Shown piece by piece: positions 9,033 through 17,503 of a DNA stretch of 64,000 nucleotides (the stretch's first letter is position 1; each line of letters begins with the position of its first letter). The notes under the pieces were generated by a model that saw nothing but the letters and a program-made list of their open reading frames with translations, was not told the DNA's origin and searched no databases. Location: the NCBI RefSeq assembly GCF_001423885.1, contig NZ_LMPP01000002.1, positions 1 through 64,000 on the forward strand. Reading direction: 5' to 3'. The position numbers were made by a program, and so were the translations under genes. Source of the stretch: Rathayibacter sp. Leaf185 (GTDB lineage Bacteria > Actinomycetota > Actinomycetes > Actinomycetales > Microbacteriaceae).

Positions 9033-9068
9033 CTACTCGTGTAGCTAGAGGGGAAGCTACACGGGTAG
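9033..9068. promoter_or_regulatory. Pair of LacI-type operators in the divergent control region
   Basis: CTACTCGTGTAG (9033-9044) and CTACACGGGTAG (9057-9068) both fit CTAC-Y-CGTG-TAG with a central CG; the second reads in the opposite sense. Their centres are 24 bases apart, and together they form 14-base arms matching at 13 positions. They lie between the MalF-type permease start and the GH-D gene start, where the operon's own LacI regulator would control both directions. Confidence 0.65.
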
Positions 9069-9156
9069 ATTGTGGGCGCGCAAGGTTTGCGTCAATGTCG
9101 TGACAATTACCCGTCATCTGTCGCGAATCGTCCCGCCTCGGCCCGAAGGAGCCCCC

Positions 9157-10764
9157 GTGACAGAGCTGACCGTCCCCGCCCCCGATTCGATCCGGGTGCA
9201 GATCGACCCGTCGGAACCGTTCAGGGACGCCGCCCGCTCGGGCGTCGAGGTCTCGCTGACCTCGGCCGGGAGGGGACTGCGCATCGACGTCGGAGCGCTC
9301 GCCGGCGTCTCGCGGGTCGCTCTGCGCTGGCGCGAGGCGACGCCCGGCTCCGCGCGGGTGCTCGGCGACGCGTGGGAGCGCTCGTACGGCGAGCTCGAGT
9401 GGCGCGCGGTGCGACCGGAGCGGGTGCTGCCGTGGACGGCCCTCATCGCCGATCCGCTCTCCGGCGCGACCCGCGGCCTCGGCGTCGAGGTCCGCGGCGG
9501 CGCCTTCGCGTTCTGGCAGGTCGATCGGGCCGGGGTCACGCTGACGCTCGATCTGCGCAGCGGCGGCGCGGCCGTCCGCCCGGGCGATCGGGCGATCCAC
9601 GCCGCCACCCTCCGTCGGACGGCATCCGACGCGGGACCCTTCCGCGCACAGCAGGAGCTGATGCGCCTGCTCTGCACCGACCCGCTCGACACGTCGGGGC
9701 CGCTCGTCGGCGCGAACAACTGGTACTACGCCTACGGTCGCGACTTCGGGCTCGACGCCGTCGTCCGCGACGCGCGTCTGGTCGCCGACCTCGCCGGCGA
9801 CCACGCGGTGCGCCCGTTCGGCGTCATCGACGACGGCTGGAGCCTCGACGGGACCGCCGACGGGCTCGCCGCCTCACCGGGCCCGTGGCGTCGCGGGCGA
9901 CCGGAGGAGTTCCCGGACATGGCCGAGGCCGCCCAGGCGATCCGCGAGCAGGGCGTGCGACCGGGCGTCTGGTTCCGGCCGCTGCTGACGCGGGACGCCG
10001 CGATCGAGGGCGCCCGTGCGTCCCGGGACGGAGCGATCGCGCTCGATCCCACCTCTCCCGCGGTCCTCGATCTCGTGACCGAGGACTTCGCGCGGCTGAG
10101 CGGCTGGGGGTTCGAGCTCATCAAGCACGACTTCTCGACCTACGACCTGCTCGGCCAGTGGGGCCCCGACATGGGCGCGTCGCCGGGCGACGGGCCTGCC
10201 CTCCACGACCCGGCGACCACCACGGCGGAGGCGCTCGTCGGCTTCTACCGCGCGGCCCTCGCGGCCTCGGGTGACGCGCTGGTGCTCGGCTGCGACGTCG
10301 TCGGGCACCTCGCGGCGGGGCTCGTGCACGCGCAGCGCATCGGCGACGACACCTCCGGCCTCGACTGGGATCGGACGCGGCGCGTGGGAGTCAACACCCT
10401 CGCCTTCCGTCTGGCGCAGCACGGCGCCTTCTTCACCGCCGACCCGGACTGCGTGGCGAGCACGCCGGGTACCGACTGGACGCTGAACCGGCGCTTCCTC
10501 GACCTCGTGGCGCGCAGCGGCACCGCCCTGTTCGTCTCGGTCGATCCGGCGACCCGGACCGAGTCCGTCGACGGCGACCTGGCGGCGGCCCTGCGGATCG
10601 CGCTCGACGGCGGCGCTCCCGGCGGCATCGAGCCGGTCGACTGGCTCGAGTCCCCGACTCCGTCGACCTGGCGCATCGGAGGCGAGACCGTCGAGTACGA
10701 CTGGCTGGAGCCTGACGGCGCGGATCCGTTCGAGCCGTTCGTCTCGGCGAGCCCGGAGGTCTGA
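9157..10764 (+). CDS. GH36/GH27-like alpha-galactosidase superfamily protein (clan GH-D)
   Basis: A 535-residue protein with an N-terminal beta-rich domain, then a TIM barrel resembling clan GH-D. Visible barrel motifs are GANNWYYAYGRDF, RPFGVIDDGW, RPGVWFRPLL and WGFELIKHDFSTYD. Asp325 in KHDF sits where the GH36/GH27 nucleophile lies (KWDHN in canonical GH36). The acid/base may be in RIGDDTSG. The usual SDN motif is absent, so it is a divergent member and the substrate is uncertain. GTG 9157 is preferred because GAAGGA precedes it by six bases. It is transcribed away from the alpha-galactoside transport operon and probably shares its regulator. Confidence 0.7.
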   Translation: MTELTVPAPDSIRVQIDPSEPFRDAARSGVEVSLTSAGRGLRIDVGALAGVSRVALRWREATPGSARVLGDAWERSYGELEWRAVRPERVLPWTALIADPLSGATRGLGVEVRGGAFAFWQVDRAGVTLTLDLRSGGAAVRPGDRAIHAATLRRTASDAGPFRAQQELMRLLCTDPLDTSGPLVGANNWYYAYGRDFGLDAVVRDARLVADLAGDHAVRPFGVIDDGWSLDGTADGLAASPGPWRRGRPEEFPDMAEAAQAIREQGVRPGVWFRPLLTRDAAIEGARASRDGAIALDPTSPAVLDLVTEDFARLSGWGFELIKHDFSTYDLLGQWGPDMGASPGDGPALHDPATTTAEALVGFYRAALAASGDALVLGCDVVGHLAAGLVHAQRIGDDTSGLDWDRTRRVGVNTLAFRLAQHGAFFTADPDCVASTPGTDWTLNRRFLDLVARSGTALFVSVDPATRTESVDGDLAAALRIALDGGAPGGIEPVDWLESPTPSTWRIGGETVEYDWLEPDGADPFEPFVSASPEV

Positions 10765-10774
10765 CGGCCGGGGA

Positions 10775-10950
10775 GTCGCGTTCGGCTCGTTGAACCGCGA
10801 CGGGCTCGCGGAATGCGCTGGTATCGACGAGCCGAACCGAATCCTGCGAGCCGGAGGGCGTCGTCGGTCGTGTTCGGCTCGCGGAACAGCGTTCGGCTCG
10901 CAGAATCCGCTCGTTCCTGCGAGCCGAACGTGATTCTGCGAGCCGGAGAC
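10775..10950. repeat. Cluster of inverted and direct repeats between convergent genes
   Basis: The gap between the GH-D gene and rhaB is built almost entirely of variants of TTCGGCTCGCNGAA and its complement. Perfect inverted pairs include CGTTCGGCTCG (10890-10900) with CGAGCCGAACG (10920-10930), and GGCTCGCAGAATC (10895-10907) with GATTCTGCGAGCC (10932-10944). The pairs overlap, so alternative stems are possible. It may work as a bidirectional terminator, but the number of copies is more than a terminator needs. Confidence 0.8.
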
Positions 10951-10966
10951 ATGCCGGAGACAGCCG

Positions 10967-12388
10967 TCAGCGGGGCGTGTAGCGGACCGGCGGGAACGCC
11001 GCCCGGACCAGGGCGCGCAACGACTCCAGCGACCCCGTCGCCAGACCCTGCGCCCGCGCCTGCACGAGGATGTTGCCGATCGCCGTCGCCTCGACCGGAC
11101 CGGCGAGCACGGTCAGTCCGGTGCGGTCGGCCGTCAGCTGGCAGAGCAGCTCGTTCTGCGAGCCTCCGCCGACCACGTGCACCGCGCCGATCCGCTTGCC
11201 CGAGAGCGCGGTCGCCTGCTCGAGCGTCGTGGCGTAGGCCTCGGCCAGCGACTCGAGGATCGAGCGGACGAACTCCGCCCGGGTCCGCGGCTGGGCGAGG
11301 CCGCGCTCGACGCACCACTCGACGATCCGCCCCGGGATGTTGCCCGGCGGGGTGAAGCGGTCGTCGGCCGCGTCGAAGGTCGTGATCGGCCCGCGGATCG
11401 CGGCGGCCTCGGCGAGCAGCGACGTCAGATCGATCCGCTCGCCCGTCTGCTTCTCCCACGTGCGGATCGACTCCGACAGGAGCCAGAGACCCGACACGTT
11501 CTTCAAGAACCGGACACGCCCGTCGACGCCGCCCTCGTTGGTGAAGTTGGCGGCCCGACCCTCCAGCGAGACCACCGGCTTCTCGAGTTCGACGCCGACG
11601 AGCGACCAGGTTCCGCTCGAGATGTACGCGATGTCGTCGTCGGTCGACGGCACCGCGACGACGGCCGAGGCCGTGTCGTGGGAACCGACGGCGACGACTC
11701 CGAGCCGCGGGGGCGCGCCGAGTTCGGCGGCGACCGCGGGCAGCAGCGGGCCGAGCGCGGAGCCCGGCTCGATCAGCGGCGCGAGGATCTCGTGCGGAAG
11801 GTCGAGGCGCGCGAGGAGCTCGTCGTCCCACGCGCGGGTGTCGGGGCGCAGCAGCCCCGTGGTGGAGGCGTTCGTGATCTCGGTCGCGGCGACGCCGGTC
11901 AGCCAGTAGCCGATCAGATCCGGGATCAGCAGCGCCCGATCGGCGAGCGCGAGCGTCTCGCGCTCGGCCGCGAACTGGAACAGCGTGTTGAACGCGAGGT
12001 GCTGGAGCCCGTTGCGCCGGTAGAGCTCATCGGCGCCGATGCGCGCGTGCACGTCGACGACTCCGCGCGCTGTGCGCTCGTCGCGGTAGTGGTACGGCGC
12101 GCCGAGCATCCGGCCCTGGCGCAGCAGCGCGTAGTCGACGGCCCAGGAGTCGACGCCGATCGAGACGACATCGGGCTCCTCGCGCAGGGCGTCGGCGAGA
12201 CCGGCGCTCAGGGACCTATACAGCTCGAGGACGTTCCAGTGCAGGCCCGAGGCCGACGCCTCCGTCACGCGCACCGGCTGGTTCGGGAACCGGGCGACGT
12301 GGCGCATCCGCAGCTCGTCGCGACCGACGTAGCCGAGGATCACCCGGCCGCTGGTCGCGCCGAGGTCGACGGCGGCGACGGCCTTCAT
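10967..12388 (-). CDS. rhaB: Rhamnulokinase
   Basis: A 473-residue FGGY-family kinase that phosphorylates L-rhamnulose. The N-terminal ATPase-fold motif is AVDLGATSGRVILG. SIGVDSWAVDYALL, NASTTGLL, AVGSHDTASAVVAVP, YISSGTWSLVGVE and the C-terminal VVGGGSQNELLCQLTADRTG are all characteristic of RhaB rather than xylulokinase or glycerol kinase. ATG 12388 overlaps the stop of the upstream aldolase/dehydrogenase gene (ATGA), so the two are translationally coupled. The gene ends beside the repeat cluster that separates it from the convergent GH-D gene. Confidence 0.93.
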   Translation of the reverse strand: MKAVAAVDLGATSGRVILGYVGRDELRMRHVARFPNQPVRVTEASASGLHWNVLELYRSLSAGLADALREEPDVVSIGVDSWAVDYALLRQGRMLGAPYHYRDERTARGVVDVHARIGADELYRRNGLQHLAFNTLFQFAAERETLALADRALLIPDLIGYWLTGVAATEITNASTTGLLRPDTRAWDDELLARLDLPHEILAPLIEPGSALGPLLPAVAAELGAPPRLGVVAVGSHDTASAVVAVPSTDDDIAYISSGTWSLVGVELEKPVVSLEGRAANFTNEGGVDGRVRFLKNVSGLWLLSESIRTWEKQTGERIDLTSLLAEAAAIRGPITTFDAADDRFTPPGNIPGRIVEWCVERGLAQPRTRAEFVRSILESLAEAYATTLEQATALSGKRIGAVHVVGGGSQNELLCQLTADRTGLTVLAGPVEATAIGNILVQARAQGLATGSLESLRALVRAAFPPVRYTPR

Positions 12389-14418
12389 CGGAGGAAGGCC
12401 GCCGCGACACCCGCGTCGACCGGCACGTGCAGCCCGGTGGTGTGCGAGAAGTCGGACGTGCAGAGCGCGAACACCGCGTTGGCGACGTTCTCGGGGACGA
12501 CCTCGCGCTTGAGGATGGTGCGCTGGGCGTAGAACCTGCCCAGGTCCTCCTCCTCGATGCCGTAGGTCTTGGCGCGGTTGGCGCCCCAGCCGGAGGCGAA
12601 GATGCCGGAGCCGCGGACCACGCCGTCGGGGTTGATGCCGTTGACCTTGATGCCGAACTCGCCGAGCTCGGCTGCGAGCAGACGGACCTGGTGGGCCTGA
12701 TCGGCCTTCGTCGCCGAGTAGGCGATGTTGTTCGGGCCGGCGAACACCGAGTTCTTCGACGAGATGTAGATGATGTCGCCGCCGAGCTTCTGGTCGACGA
12801 GCACCCGCGCGGCCGCCTTCGAGACGAGGAAGGAGCCCTTGGCCATCACGTTGTGCTGCAGGTCCCAGTCGGCCTCGGTGGTGTCGAAGAGCGACTTCGA
12901 GAGCGAGAGGCCGGCGTTGTTGACGACCAGGTCGAGCCCGCCGAACGCGAGGACGGTCGCGTCGATGGCCGCCTGCACGGCGGTCTCGTCCGAGACGTTC
13001 GCGGCGATGCCCACGGCGACGTCCGTCGATCCGAGCTCGGCCGCGGCAGCCCGCGCCTTGGCGAGGTCGAGGTCGGCGATGACGACGCAGGCGCCCTCGG
13101 CGGCGAGGCGGGTGGCGATGGCCTTGCCGATGCCGGAGGCGGCCCCCGTCACGAGCGCGATGCGGGAGGCGAGGGGCTTGGGCTCGGGCATCCGCTGCAG
13201 CTTCGCCTCCTCGAGCGCCCAGTACTCGATGCGGAACTTCTCGGCCTCGTCGATCGGCGCGTAGGTCGAGATCGCCTCGGCGCCGCGCATCACGTTGATC
13301 GCGTTGACGTAGAACTCGCCGGCCACGCGCGCGGTCTGCTTGTTCGCGCCGTACGAGAACATGCCGACACCGGGCACCAGCACGACGAGCGGGTCGGCGC
13401 CGCGGATCGCGGGGCTCTCGGGAGTCGCGTGAGCGTCGTAGTAGGCCTGGTAGTCGGCGCGGTACGCCTCGTGCAGCGCGGGCAGGCGCTCGAGGATCTC
13501 GGCGACGGAGGCGGAGGCCGGCAGGTCGACCAGCAGCGGCTTCACCTTGGTGCGGAGGAAGTGGTCGGGGCACGAGGTGCCGAGCGCCGCGAGGCGCGGG
13601 TGCTCGGTGCTCGCGAGGAAGTCGAGGACCTCGGCGGAGTCGGTGAAGTGGCCGACCTGCGGCCGGTCGTGCGACGCGATCCCGCGCAGGTGAGGGGCGA
13701 GGGCGGCGGCCTTGGCGCGGCGCTCCTCCTCGGGGAGGGCGGCGTAGCCCTCGAGGGCCGGGCCGAACGGCTCGGGAGCGCCGTGCTCGGCGATGTACGC
13801 GGCGGCGGTGGCGATGATCTCGAGAGAGTTCGCCTCCGCCTCGGCGCTCGTGTCGCCCCAGGCGGTGATGCCGTGACCGCCGAGGATCGCCCCGATCACG
13901 CCGGGGTTCGCCTCCTTGATCGCCGCGATGTCGAGGCCGAGCTGGAAGCCGGGGCGGCGCCACGGGACCCACGCGACCCGGCCGCCGAACGCCTCGGCGG
14001 TGAGCCGCTCGCCGTCGGCGGCCGTCGCGAAGGCGATGCCGGAGTCGGGGTGCAGGTGGTCGACGTGCGCCGCGTCGACGAGGCCGTGCATGGCGGTGTC
14101 GATCGAGGGGGCCGCGCCACCCTTGCCGTGCAGCGTGTAGTCGAAGGCGGCGACCATCTCGTCCTCGCGGTCGAGGCCGGGGTAGACGTTCGCGAGCGCG
14201 CGGAGGCGGTCGAGCCGCAGGACCGCGAGACCGGACTCCTTCAGGGTGCCGAGGTCGCCTCCGGAGCCCTTGACCCACATCAGCTCGACGGGCTCGCCGG
14301 TGACGGGGTCGGTCTCGACGCCCTTCGCGGAGGTGTTGCCGCCCGCGTAGTTCGTGTTCTTCGGGTCGGCGCCGAGTCGGTTCGAGCGGGCGATGAGCTC
14401 TGCGGCGGTCGAGGCCAT
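12385..14418 (-). CDS. Bifunctional rhamnulose-1-phosphate aldolase / short-chain dehydrogenase
   Basis: A 677-residue fusion of the RhaEW type. Residues about 1-400 form a class II aldolase domain with NYAGGNTSAKG, WVKGSGGDL, HLHPDSGIAF (zinc-type histidines) and GGHGITAWGDT. Residues about 425-677 form a short-chain dehydrogenase with the nucleotide motif VTGAASGIGKA, NNAGLSLSKS and the catalytic YSATKADQ. The aldolase yields dihydroxyacetone phosphate and L-lactaldehyde, and the dehydrogenase domain is taken to oxidise the lactaldehyde. ATG 14418 has GGAGAAG upstream. It is the first gene of the rha operon, directly followed by rhaB. No rhamnose isomerase gene is present in the window. Confidence 0.93.
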   Translation of the reverse strand: MASTAAELIARSNRLGADPKNTNYAGGNTSAKGVETDPVTGEPVELMWVKGSGGDLGTLKESGLAVLRLDRLRALANVYPGLDREDEMVAAFDYTLHGKGGAAPSIDTAMHGLVDAAHVDHLHPDSGIAFATAADGERLTAEAFGGRVAWVPWRRPGFQLGLDIAAIKEANPGVIGAILGGHGITAWGDTSAEAEANSLEIIATAAAYIAEHGAPEPFGPALEGYAALPEEERRAKAAALAPHLRGIASHDRPQVGHFTDSAEVLDFLASTEHPRLAALGTSCPDHFLRTKVKPLLVDLPASASVAEILERLPALHEAYRADYQAYYDAHATPESPAIRGADPLVVLVPGVGMFSYGANKQTARVAGEFYVNAINVMRGAEAISTYAPIDEAEKFRIEYWALEEAKLQRMPEPKPLASRIALVTGAASGIGKAIATRLAAEGACVVIADLDLAKARAAAAELGSTDVAVGIAANVSDETAVQAAIDATVLAFGGLDLVVNNAGLSLSKSLFDTTEADWDLQHNVMAKGSFLVSKAAARVLVDQKLGGDIIYISSKNSVFAGPNNIAYSATKADQAHQVRLLAAELGEFGIKVNGINPDGVVRGSGIFASGWGANRAKTYGIEEEDLGRFYAQRTILKREVVPENVANAVFALCTSDFSHTTGLHVPVDAGVAAAFLR

Positions 14419-14432
14419 GACTTCTCCGTCTG

Positions 14433-14468
14433 TGTGATCGAACGTGTTAACTATCACAGAAGCTAACA
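14433..14468. promoter_or_regulatory. Candidate operator of the rhamnose operon
   Basis: In an AT-richer stretch upstream of the aldolase/dehydrogenase gene are two overlapping inverted repeats: TGTGAT (14433-14438) with ATCACA (14453-14458), and TGTTA (14445-14449) with TAACA (14464-14468). The neighbouring DeoR-family regulator is the likely ligand. Confidence 0.45.
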
Positions 14469-14541
14469 GTCGAGGTGGCGGGGAGTCAACAGAGCGCGAG
14501 GTGAACACCGGGCGACCGTCTCGACCTCGGGCGGGCGCGCC

Positions 14542-15288
14542 TCACCGCAGCTCGACCAGTCCGCGGAACGGCTCGAGCCGCTCGTCGGACGGATCGAGCT
14601 CGGTGACCATCACGCTGATCGCCGCCCAGTCGAGCGCCCTGGCGAGTGCCGACCGCTCGAGCTTCGACGAGTCGACGAGCAGGACCGTCTCGCTCGAGGC
14701 GGCGACGAAGACCCGCTTGACCTGCGCCTCCTGCAGCGTCACCTCGCTGGTGCCCGTGATCGAGACGGCCGAGGCCGAGGTGAAGAAGCGGTCGTAGTGC
14801 AGCTCGGCGGCACTCGCGCAGGCGAGGGGGCCGACGAAGCTGTCGGTCTCCTCCTCGAGCTCACCGCCGATCAGCACGACCCGGGCGCGGGTCGCGCGGG
14901 CGCTGGCGTGGTTCTCGAGCGAGTTCGTCGCGATCAGGAGCGCCGGCGACTCGGGGGCGGCACCGAGGAAGGTCCCCGCCGTCGAGGAGGCGTCGACCGC
15001 GACGGCGCCGGAGGCGGGCAGCAGGGCGACGGCCTTGCGCGCGATCCCGCGCTTCGCGGCGGCTCCGGCGGCGAGGCGCTCGGCGAAGGGGCGGGGGCGG
15101 AGTGCGGCGACCGCACCACCGCGGACCCGGCTGAGCCGGCCCTCCGCCTCGAGATCGGCGAGGTCGCGCCGCACCGTCATGGTCGAGACGTCGAGCTCGG
15201 CGGCCGCGTCGTCGAGGCGGATCGCGCCGTCGCGCTCGAGGAGGCCGATCAGCCGAGCGCGCCGCTCAGCGGAGTCCACCGTGGCCAT
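14542..15288 (-). CDS. DeoR-family transcriptional regulator (probable rhamnose regulator)
   Basis: A 248-residue DeoR/GlpR-type regulator. The N-terminal winged helix-turn-helix reads LDDAAAELDVSTMTVRRDLADLE, followed by the family signature RVRGGAV. The C-terminal DeoRC sugar-phosphate sensor contains AVDASSTAGTFLG, IATNSLENHAS and LLVDSSKLERSALA. It lies directly upstream of the rha operon on the same strand, so control of rhamnose catabolism by a phosphorylated intermediate is the natural inference. ATG 15288 keeps the expected N-terminus (ATVDSAERRARL). Confidence 0.88.
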   Translation of the reverse strand: MATVDSAERRARLIGLLERDGAIRLDDAAAELDVSTMTVRRDLADLEAEGRLSRVRGGAVAALRPRPFAERLAAGAAAKRGIARKAVALLPASGAVAVDASSTAGTFLGAAPESPALLIATNSLENHASARATRARVVLIGGELEEETDSFVGPLACASAAELHYDRFFTSASAVSITGTSEVTLQEAQVKRVFVAASSETVLLVDSSKLERSALARALDWAAISVMVTELDPSDERLEPFRGLVELR

Positions 15289-15351
15289 GCCGCTCCGTTC
15301 CCGCAGCCGCGTGGGCGCCCGCCCGGTCGAGCGTAGTGTCGCGGCCGCGGG

Positions 15352-16887
15352 TCAGCTCCGCTTCTCGCCGTCGCGGCGGACCTGGTGGGCGGGGTCGCGC
15401 CCCGTGACCGGGAAGGGGCCGGTCACACCCTCGCGGAGCGCGGCGATCCGGAGGATGCGGTCGCGCTGGAGGAACCAGCCGGCGATCAGGAGCGGGATGA
15501 CGATCACGAGGGACGCGATGGTCAGGGTTCCGACCGGGAAGTCGATCGCCATCAGCACGAGCACCACCGCCAGGAACACCAGCGTGAGCCAGGAGGTGAC
15601 CGGGGCGCCGGGGAGCCTGAAGGACGGCTCCTTCACGAGGCCCTTCTTCGCCCACTGCCGCAGCCGCATCTGGCAGAGGATGATCGTGCCCCACGCCGTG
15701 ATGATGCCCAGGCTCGCGATGTTGAGGGCGATCTCGAACGCCTGGCTCGGCACGAAGTAGTTCAGCACCACTCCGGCGACCGTGAAGGACGCGGTGAGCA
15801 GGATGCCCGCGTAGGGGACACCACCGCGGGACATCTTCGTCGTCCACTTCGGCGCGGATCCGTTCATGCCCATGGAGTGCAGCGCGCGACCGGTCGAGTA
15901 CAGGCCGGCGTTGAGCGAGGAGAGCGCGGCGGTGAGCACGACGAAGTTCATGATCGAGCCGGCGATCGTGCCCACCTCGGGGCCGCCGATCGACGAGAAG
16001 AAGGTGACGAAGGGGCTCTCGCCCTCCTTGTAGGCGGTGTAGGGCAGCAGCAGCGACAGCAGGACGATCGAGCCCACGTAGAAGACCGCGATGCGCACGA
16101 TGACCGAGTTGATCGCGCGCGGGATGACCTTCTCGGTGTTCTGCGTCTCTCCAGACGCCGTGCCGACGAGCTCGATGGCCGCGTAGGCGAACACGACCCC
16201 CTGCATCACGAGGACCGCGGGGAGCAGGCCGTTGGGGAGGATCCCGCCGTTCTCGGACAGGATCGAGATCCCCGTCTGCACGCTCTCGCCGCCGGCCTGG
16301 ACGGGGAAGGCGAAGATCAGCCAGACGAGAGCGACCACGAGGAACGCGACCAGCGCGGTGACCTTGATCAGGGCGAACCAGAACTCGAGCTCGCCGAACA
16401 CCTTGACCGCGACCATGTTCGCGGCGAGGACGACGACGAGAGCGATCAGCGCGAGCAGCCACTGCGGCGCCGCGGTGAACGCCGACCAGTACTTGAGGTA
16501 GACGGCGACCGCTGTCGTGTCGACGATGGAGGTCATCGCCCAGTTGAGGAAGTACATCCAGCCGGCCGCGTAGGCGAACTTCTCGCCGTAGAACTCGCGG
16601 GCGTACGAGATGAACGAGCCCGACGACGGGCGGTGCAGCACGAGCTCGCCGAGGGCGCGGAGGATGAAGAAGGCGAAGATCCCCGCGACCAGGTAGGCGA
16701 TCGCCAGCGCGGGCCCGGCCGAGTTGAGGCGGCCGCCCGCACCGAGGAAGAGCCCGGTGCCGATCGCCCCGCCGATGGCGATCATCTGCAGCTGCCGGGG
16801 CTTCAGGCCGTGCTGGTAGCCCTCCTGCTCGTGCGAGAAGTCCTGCGCGGGCGAGCGGTCCTCGCCGATGTCGTCCTGGGCTGTCAT
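15352..16887 (-). CDS. APC-family amino acid permease, probably L-asparagine type
   Basis: A 511-residue membrane transporter of the amino acid-polyamine-organocation family with about 12 membrane segments. The start, [28 protein letters not shown], is the classic AAT-subfamily signature, with [22 protein letters not shown] following. Overall it looks closest to AnsP/GabP-type permeases. The hydrophilic N-terminus is acidic, and the C-terminus ends in a charged tail. The substrate cannot be fixed from sequence alone. It stands alone between the DeoR regulator and the VOC gene, all on the minus strand, with a terminator separating it from the VOC protein gene. Confidence 0.85.
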   Translation of the reverse strand: MTAQDDIGEDRSPAQDFSHEQEGYQHGLKPRQLQMIAIGGAIGTGLFLGAGGRLNSAGPALAIAYLVAGIFAFFILRALGELVLHRPSSGSFISYAREFYGEKFAYAAGWMYFLNWAMTSIVDTTAVAVYLKYWSAFTAAPQWLLALIALVVVLAANMVAVKVFGELEFWFALIKVTALVAFLVVALVWLIFAFPVQAGGESVQTGISILSENGGILPNGLLPAVLVMQGVVFAYAAIELVGTASGETQNTEKVIPRAINSVIVRIAVFYVGSIVLLSLLLPYTAYKEGESPFVTFFSSIGGPEVGTIAGSIMNFVVLTAALSSLNAGLYSTGRALHSMGMNGSAPKWTTKMSRGGVPYAGILLTASFTVAGVVLNYFVPSQAFEIALNIASLGIITAWGTIILCQMRLRQWAKKGLVKEPSFRLPGAPVTSWLTLVFLAVVLVLMAIDFPVGTLTIASLVIVIPLLIAGWFLQRDRILRIAALREGVTGPFPVTGRDPAHQVRRDGEKRS

Positions 16888-16963
16888 GGCGGCACGCTAC
16901 TTGCCTCGTGCCCCCCTCCGCTCGCGGATCAACGGAACCTGTGGACGGAATGAAAAGACCCGA

Positions 16964-16990
16964 GGGTGGGGAGGACGAGGCTCCCCACCC
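16964..16990 (-). terminator. Rho-independent terminator of the VOC gene
   Basis: Perfect ten-base arms GGGTGGGGAG (16964-16973) and CTCCCCACCC (16981-16990) with a seven-base loop lie just downstream of the VOC gene stop. On the minus strand the stem is followed by GGTCTTTTCA, giving a short U-run. Confidence 0.8.
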
Positions 16991-16996
16991 CGCTCC

Positions 16997-17419
16997 TCAC
17001 TCGCCCCAGGAGACCTCGAGGTCGATCACCCAGGTGACGCCGAAGCGGTCGCGGATCATGCCGTACAGCGGCGACCAGGAGGCCGGCCCGAACGGCACGA
17101 CGACCGTGGCTCCCTCGGCGAGCGTCGTCCAGTAGCCCTGCAGCTCGTCGGCGTCGGTGCCCCGCACCGAGACGAAGACGGGGATCGTGCCGGGGTCGTA
17201 GGGCGTGTGCGACGGCACGTCGTACGCCATCACGTGGAAGCCGGTCTCGGAGGCGACCTGGCCCCACATCAGCTGGTCCGCCTCCTCGGGTGCTGTCACG
17301 TTCTGGGCATCGGAGTAGCTCAGTGCGTCGAGCCGGCCGCCGAAGACGGACTGGTAGAAGGTGAGCGCCTCGCGCGCCCGGCCGCGGAAGTTGAGGTGGG
17401 TCGTGGTGGTGATGCTCAT
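16997..17419 (-). CDS. VOC-family (PhnB/3-demethylubiquinone-methyltransferase-like) protein
   Basis: A 140-residue single-domain VOC protein. It has the PhnB-type opening LNFRGRAREALTFYQSVFGG, the central MWGQVASETGFHVMAYDVP strand, and the C-terminal SPLYGMIRDRFGVTWVIDLE. Such proteins are often called glyoxalase-like, but their substrates are mostly unknown. The gene is transcribed divergently from a WYL-type regulator, an arrangement seen for DNA-binding repressors of VOC genes; here the regulator is decayed. GAGCAGAC-like sequence precedes the ATG, a weak ribosome site. Confidence 0.85.
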   Translation of the reverse strand: MSITTTTHLNFRGRAREALTFYQSVFGGRLDALSYSDAQNVTAPEEADQLMWGQVASETGFHVMAYDVPSHTPYDPGTIPVFVSVRGTDADELQGYWTTLAEGATVVVPFGPASWSPLYGMIRDRFGVTWVIDLEVSWGE

Positions 17420-17503
17420 GGTCTGCTCCTCTGATCGCCGGGATCTCTTCCCGGAGGCACCGACTCTCGCCCCAGAAGAGGACGAATACCGTCCTCTTCT
17501 CGA

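Noticed and set aside
12427-14466. 679-codon open frame opposite the rhamnose aldolase/dehydrogenase gene
   Set aside because: It is rich in Arg, Gly, Asp and Val with no family pattern and mirrors a clear gene; open antisense frames are expected at this GC content.
16232-16501. Short frames opposite the amino-acid permease gene
   Set aside because: No ribosome sites and composition of a shadow frame.
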